A stretch of 64,000 bases of DNA from Prillingera fragicola (lineage: Eukaryota; Basidiomycota; Tremellomycetes; Trichosporonales; Trichosporonaceae). A model generated the notes under the pieces. The model did not search any database, had not been told where the DNA came from, and was given only the letters and a program-made list of their open reading frames with translations. Below, piece by piece: positions 60,338 through 64,000 of this stretch. The stretch spans positions 62,001-126,000 of the forward strand of contig BEDY01000002.1 in the NCBI GenBank assembly GCA_002335605.1, written 5' to 3'. The translations under genes and the position numbers were made by a program. The stretch's first letter is position 1. The number at the start of each line of letters is the position of its first letter.

Positions 60338-62233
60338 TTAGAGCTTGGCCTGAGCCTTGGCGAGGTTCCTAAAGTTGCCGTAGATGGCAATACGGGCCTG
60401 TGCCGAGTTCTCGGGGTAGGTCCTAAGGGCGTCAAAGCGGGTAACCTCGTCCCAGCGGCCGTTGAGCTGGTCGGGCGACGGCGGCTGGTCGTTGGGGAAG
60501 GAGACGCCGGCGGTGCGCTCCCAGCGGTAGACTGCCGCGAGGCCGCCATAGGTCTTTACGACGAGCGAGGTGTCGTGGCAGCGCTCCGAGGCGAGGTAGG
60601 CGGTGATGGGCGCGACGTAGTCGGCCTTGAAGACGTCGAGGAGCTCCTGCGTCCAGATCGTCGCCGTCATGGCGGTGCCCGCCGAGGGGGCGAGGGCGTT
60701 GACGTAAATGTTGTTCTTGCGGCCCTCGATCGCGAGCGCCTTGGTAAAGCCAATGATGGCGGCCTTGGCGGTGCCATAGTTGGCCTGGCCGTGGGCGCCG
60801 GCGACGCCATTGGGCGAGGCAGTGTTGACGATGCGGCCATAGTTTTGAGCGTGCATGATAGGCCACACGGCCTTGGCCATCTTCCACGATCCGCGGACGT
60901 GAATGTTCATGACAGAGTCAAAGAGCTCGGGGGTCATGTTGACAAACGCCTTGTCGCGCAGGATACCGGCATTGTTGATCAGAGCGTGGACACCGCCAAA
61001 GTTGTCCACGGCGACCTTGACAATCTTCTCGGCGTCGTCCTCGACCGAGCCGACGGCGACGGCACCCTTGCCGCCGAGCCTGTTGACCTCGTCGACGACC
61101 TTCTGGGCCGCAGCGGCGACAATGTCGTTGACGACAACGTTGGCGCCGAGCTTGGCAAAGTAGTAGGCGTAAGCGGCACCGAGACCGGCACCGGCACCAG
61201 TGATAATGACAGTGTAGCCGTGCCAGTCGTCCTTGGGGGGAGGACCCTGGGGGTTGGGCTTCATGCTGGGCTGCTTTTCAACAACGGCCTTCATGGTAGC
61301 CGACTCGCCCTGCGACGGCGACGTGGCGCCCGAGGTAAAGTCCTTGACCTTGGACCACTGCAGGTCGACAGCCGAGGGCGTGAGCGACTCGTCGGCCTTG
61401 TACGTGTAGCCCGCAGACTGCTGCCACTTGGTCTCGGCAAAGTAGCCGGCACCGACCTCGAAGAGACGGCCGCCGACGTCGGGGCCGTTGCGCGCGGTAA
61501 GCACACCGACGAGGGGCGAGATGTGGTCCGGGTCGAGGTGCTTGAGGACCTCGGGGGTCATGACAGTCTTGGTCATGGCGGACGCGGCAATCTGGTACAT
61601 GTTAGCTCCGAGAATGAAAGCTCGTACTGGTACTCACAGGCGCAATGGTGTTGGCCTTGATGTTGTACTTGACGCCCTCCTTGTCGAGCACTTGGGCAAA
61701 AGTCACGAGAGCCATCTTGGCGCCAGAGTAGTTGGTCTGGCCACCGTTGCCGTAGACGCCAGCGGGACTCGACGTGTTGACAATGCGGCCCCACTTTTGC
61801 TGACGGAAAATGGGCCAGACAGCCTTGGTGACGGCGTACGCGCCACGGACGTGGGTGTCGTAGACGTCGTTGAACTCCTTCTCAGTCATCTTCCTGAACG
61901 ACTTGTCGCGGAGCACACCGGCGTTGTTGATCAGGACGTGGACGGTGCCGAACGCCTTGACCGCGGCGTCGACGATCGCCTGGCCGTCGAGGACCGAGCC
62001 GACCTGGGCAATTGCCTTGCCGCCGGCTGCAGTGTCAGCTCATTGCTCCGTGTCCAAGTGCGCGCCGACTCACCCTTGGTCACCTCGTCGACGACGCTCT
62101 GGGCCTGCGCGGCGCTGACATCGTTGATGACAACCTTGGCACCCGCCTTGCCGTACATCTTGGCGTAAGCGCGGCCGAGGTCGCCTCCACCGCCAGTGAT
62201 GACGACGACGAGGTCCTTAAAGTCGAGAGGCAT
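60338..62233 (-). CDS. Peroxisomal MFE-2 with two dehydrogenase domains, no hydratase domain
   Basis: (3R)-hydroxyacyl-CoA dehydrogenase of peroxisomal beta-oxidation. Domain A (start 62233, MPLDFKDLVVVITGG) has the NAD loop TGGGGDLG, NAGVLRD and the catalytic NTSSPAGVYG with YSGAK. Domain B has TGAGAGLG, NAGILRD, NTASPNGVAG with YGTAK. Introns fall near 62085–62030 and 61640–61590. Classical fungal Fox2/MFE-2 proteins continue into a 2-enoyl-CoA hydratase-2 domain of about 280 residues. Here the chain ends shortly after domain B, at KAQAKL, which is a good PTS1 (AKL). The protein, about 600 residues, is therefore complete, not broken, and the hydratase must be a separate protein. It faces the thiolase at 56899 across the GST gene. 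Confidence 0.92.
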
Positions 62234-62992
62234 GGTGTAGGATTTCTCTTTTCGGGAGGGGTAAAGAGGGGTATGAGAAGGGAGAGAGAAGAATGGGAAG
62301 CGGCTTTGCAGCTATAAAGGCAGAGTGGTCGTCGGTGGCCGAAAGAGTAGCCGGCGTGGGCCGGTGGACCTGGCTTGTGATCTGTGGGGGGCCAAGGCCG
62401 AGAGGGATGAGAGCGAGTATGCAGTAGCCGGCTGCCCGTGTCTGGAATGGAATAACCACCAGCGAGGAGCAGTCTGGCTCTCGGCCTGCGCCGATGAACG
62501 CTGTCGTACTCGGCATCGTCCGGTATCCGGTATCCGCAGAGAGCGTGGCCATGTGGGCGCGTCTAATGTCCGCGGCCGCCGAAAATGCTCTGCCGGCTGC
62601 GGTGGGCAGCGAGCGAGGTCGCCTGCACGCTTGGCATAATATCACCAACATGCATGCACTACACGCAAAACAGTGGCATATACAATGGCTGAGGTGATGA
62701 GCATGGGTCTGCAAACATCCACGGACGAGTGGCTGACGATCATCCATGTCTCACTCGAGATCAGCACATTGTTGACAGCCAAGCCGCCGACCGAGGTCAA
62801 CACTACCGAGCCTCATCCTGGGCAACAATGAGCAGCTTGCAGCGAGTTTTGGGTGCGAATGATCAAGTCTGGCATCATGTCGAGTGAAAATAGACATGCA
62901 TTCTGAACTGCGAGCACTGTGTTCCATGGTAGTGCACAGCAATGCCCAGTGATGATCTGCGAACCAAGCTGCATACCAGAACAACTCGACTA
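62234..62992. other. Intergenic region, no gene recognised
   Basis: 759 bp between two minus-strand genes: the promoter of the MFE-2 gene and the 3' flank of the lactate-oxidase-like gene. Open frames here are short and unlike known proteins. Confidence 0.4.
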
Positions 62993-64000
62993 CTACTCTG
63001 CTGACCTCGCTTCACCTCTGCAATACACCGGCTCAGGCATAGCCAGACACTCCCTCCCAACCTCCTGCACACTCTTGACCCCACTGAGCGCCATTGTTAG
63101 ATCGAGCTCGGCGAGCATACGCTCCATCACCACCCTCGCCCCCTCGGCGCCATCCAGGGCAAGACCAAACAGCCACGGCCGCCCAACCATGACCGCATCC
63201 GCACCCAGTGCAAGAGCTTTGAAAATGTCTGATCCGCTGCGGATCCCAGAGTCAAAGATGAGCGGCACCTTGCCGCCGACGTGTCGCGAGATGGCCTCCA
63301 GCGCGTCGAGGCTGGCGATGGCGCCGTCGACCTGGCGGCCGCCGTGGTTGGACACTCCGATACCGTCGACGCCGTGCTCGATGGCTAGCTTTGCGTCCTC
63401 CACGCTCTGAATCCCCTTGAGCACGATAGGCAGCTTTGTCCACTCCCGCAGCTTCTTGAGGTCCTCCCACGTCAGGTGGGGGCATGGAAAGACGTCCAGG
63501 AACGTCTCGACGGCAGCGCGCGGCCGCCCGTTGGTGAGGTTGTCAAACCATTTACCCGGATAGTGGCCCACCATGGACAGCAGCGTCCACACAGCGTCGA
63601 GGGTGGGGCGCGGCTTGGGCCCAGATGTGAGTGGGCTCGCGGCGCTGGACGCTATGCGCTCCGTGATCAGGTCGCTGAACACTGGGTCAGACGTATACTG
63701 CGCAATCCCCATGCCACGCGCAAACGGCAGCCACCCCAGGTCGAGATCCCGCGTACGCCAGCCGAGATGGTGCGTGTCTAGCGTAACGACTAGCACCTTT
63801 GCGCCGGCCTTTTCGGCGCGCGTAACGAGCGACCGCGCGAGGGCGTCGTTGCTCGACCAGTACAGCTGGTACCACATCGGGCTCCCGTCCAGCACCCCCG
63901 CGGTGGTCTCCATAGGCAGCGACCCCTGGGTCGAGAGCACCATGGGGATGCCGGTGGCTTTCGCCGCGGTAGCAACAGCCCGTTCCGCCTCTGGGTGCGC
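62993..64000 (-). CDS. FMN-dependent 2-hydroxyacid (lactate) oxidase/monooxygenase (3' part)
   Basis: C-terminal 330-odd residues of an alpha-hydroxyacid-oxidising flavoenzyme; the start lies beyond the right edge. No intron is seen in the visible part. Landmarks are GIPMVLSTQGS (FMN pocket), MWYQLYWSSND, VLVVTLDTHHLGWRTRDLD, LPIVLKGIQSVEDA with the FMN Lys, VSNHGGRQVDGA with the catalytic His and the substrate-binding Arg, and FDSGIRSGSD followed by GADAVMVGRPWLFG. The long insertion between DLDLGWLPFARG and FPCPHLTW (about 80 residues) and the His-rich DTHHLGWR are typical of lactate 2-monooxygenase rather than cytochrome b2. The product from lactate would be pyruvate or acetate; the true substrate is not known. 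The stop is at 62993, with C-terminus ARSAE. Confidence 0.88.
   Translation of the reverse strand, partial: AHPEAERAVATAAKATGIPMVLSTQGSLPMETTAGVLDGSPMWYQLYWSSNDALARSLVTRAEKAGAKVLVVTLDTHHLGWRTRDLDLGWLPFARGMGIAQYTSDPVFSDLITERIASSAASPLTSGPKPRPTLDAVWTLLSMVGHYPGKWFDNLTNGRPRAAVETFLDVFPCPHLTWEDLKKLREWTKLPIVLKGIQSVEDAKLAIEHGVDGIGVSNHGGRQVDGAIASLDALEAISRHVGGKVPLIFDSGIRSGSDIFKALALGADAVMVGRPWLFGLALDGAEGARVVMERMLAELDLTMALSGVKSVQEVGRECLAMPEPVYCRGEARSAE

Overview
The window looks like a chromosome segment of a basidiomycete yeast. The genes are intron-bearing, with short introns of about 35–55 nt (GTRAGT donor, CTRAC branch site, YAG acceptor). Intergenic regions are mostly short, coding sequence is GC-rich, and two single tRNA genes are present, one with an intron. 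The gene families and two F-box-like proteins of a lineage-specific type suggest Tremellomycetes, probably Trichosporonales; that placement is inference and was not tested. About 23 protein genes are supported. Exon junctions were read by eye, so splice sites are approximate.

Layout. 1–9 kb: 5' part of a vacuolar-type alpha-mannosidase (-), a sugar-porter MFS protein (+), an APC amino-acid permease (-) and, divergent from it, an intronless bacterial-type diaminopimelate decarboxylase (+). Fungi make lysine by the alpha-aminoadipate route, so the last gene is very likely a horizontal acquisition. 9–28 kb: a candidate aromatic-degradation cluster with a TRI12-type MFS efflux protein, a C2H2/fungal_trans transcription factor, an MhpA-like FAD monooxygenase, a type I extradiol dioxygenase, an FAH-family hydrolase, a zinc alcohol dehydrogenase, a second MFS porter and an arylsulfatase. 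28–30 kb: tRNA-Asp, an intron-containing tRNA-Gly and an F-box-like gene. 31–43 kb: carnitine acetyltransferase, a 4-kb stretch without a recognisable gene, a disordered Ser/Pro-rich protein and an acyl/aryl-CoA ligase. 42.5–54 kb: a second F-box-like gene, a Baeyer–Villiger-type monooxygenase, a pirin, a protein with two GNAT domains, a fused aconitase X and an AzgA-type purine permease. 57–64 kb: peroxisomal 3-ketoacyl-CoA thiolase (PTS2), a GST, a two-domain MFE-2 (PTS1) lacking its hydratase domain, and the 3' part of a lactate oxidase/monooxygenase.

The most interesting system is the 9.3–27.7 kb cluster. The 8-mer TGTGGGAC/GTCCCACA occurs upstream of the TRI12 transporter (five times, four of them spaced 19–20 bp apart), upstream of the transcription factor, in the divergent monooxygenase/dioxygenase promoter (twice) and upstream of the FAH gene. 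The zinc-finger contact residues of the cluster's own transcription factor predict a GNGGGN site, which matches the GTGGGA core. This suggests a self-contained regulon for meta (extradiol) ring cleavage, in a group of organisms whose described aromatic catabolism mostly uses intradiol or gentisate-type cleavage. The arylsulfatase could supply phenols from sulfate esters, but that link rests on position only.
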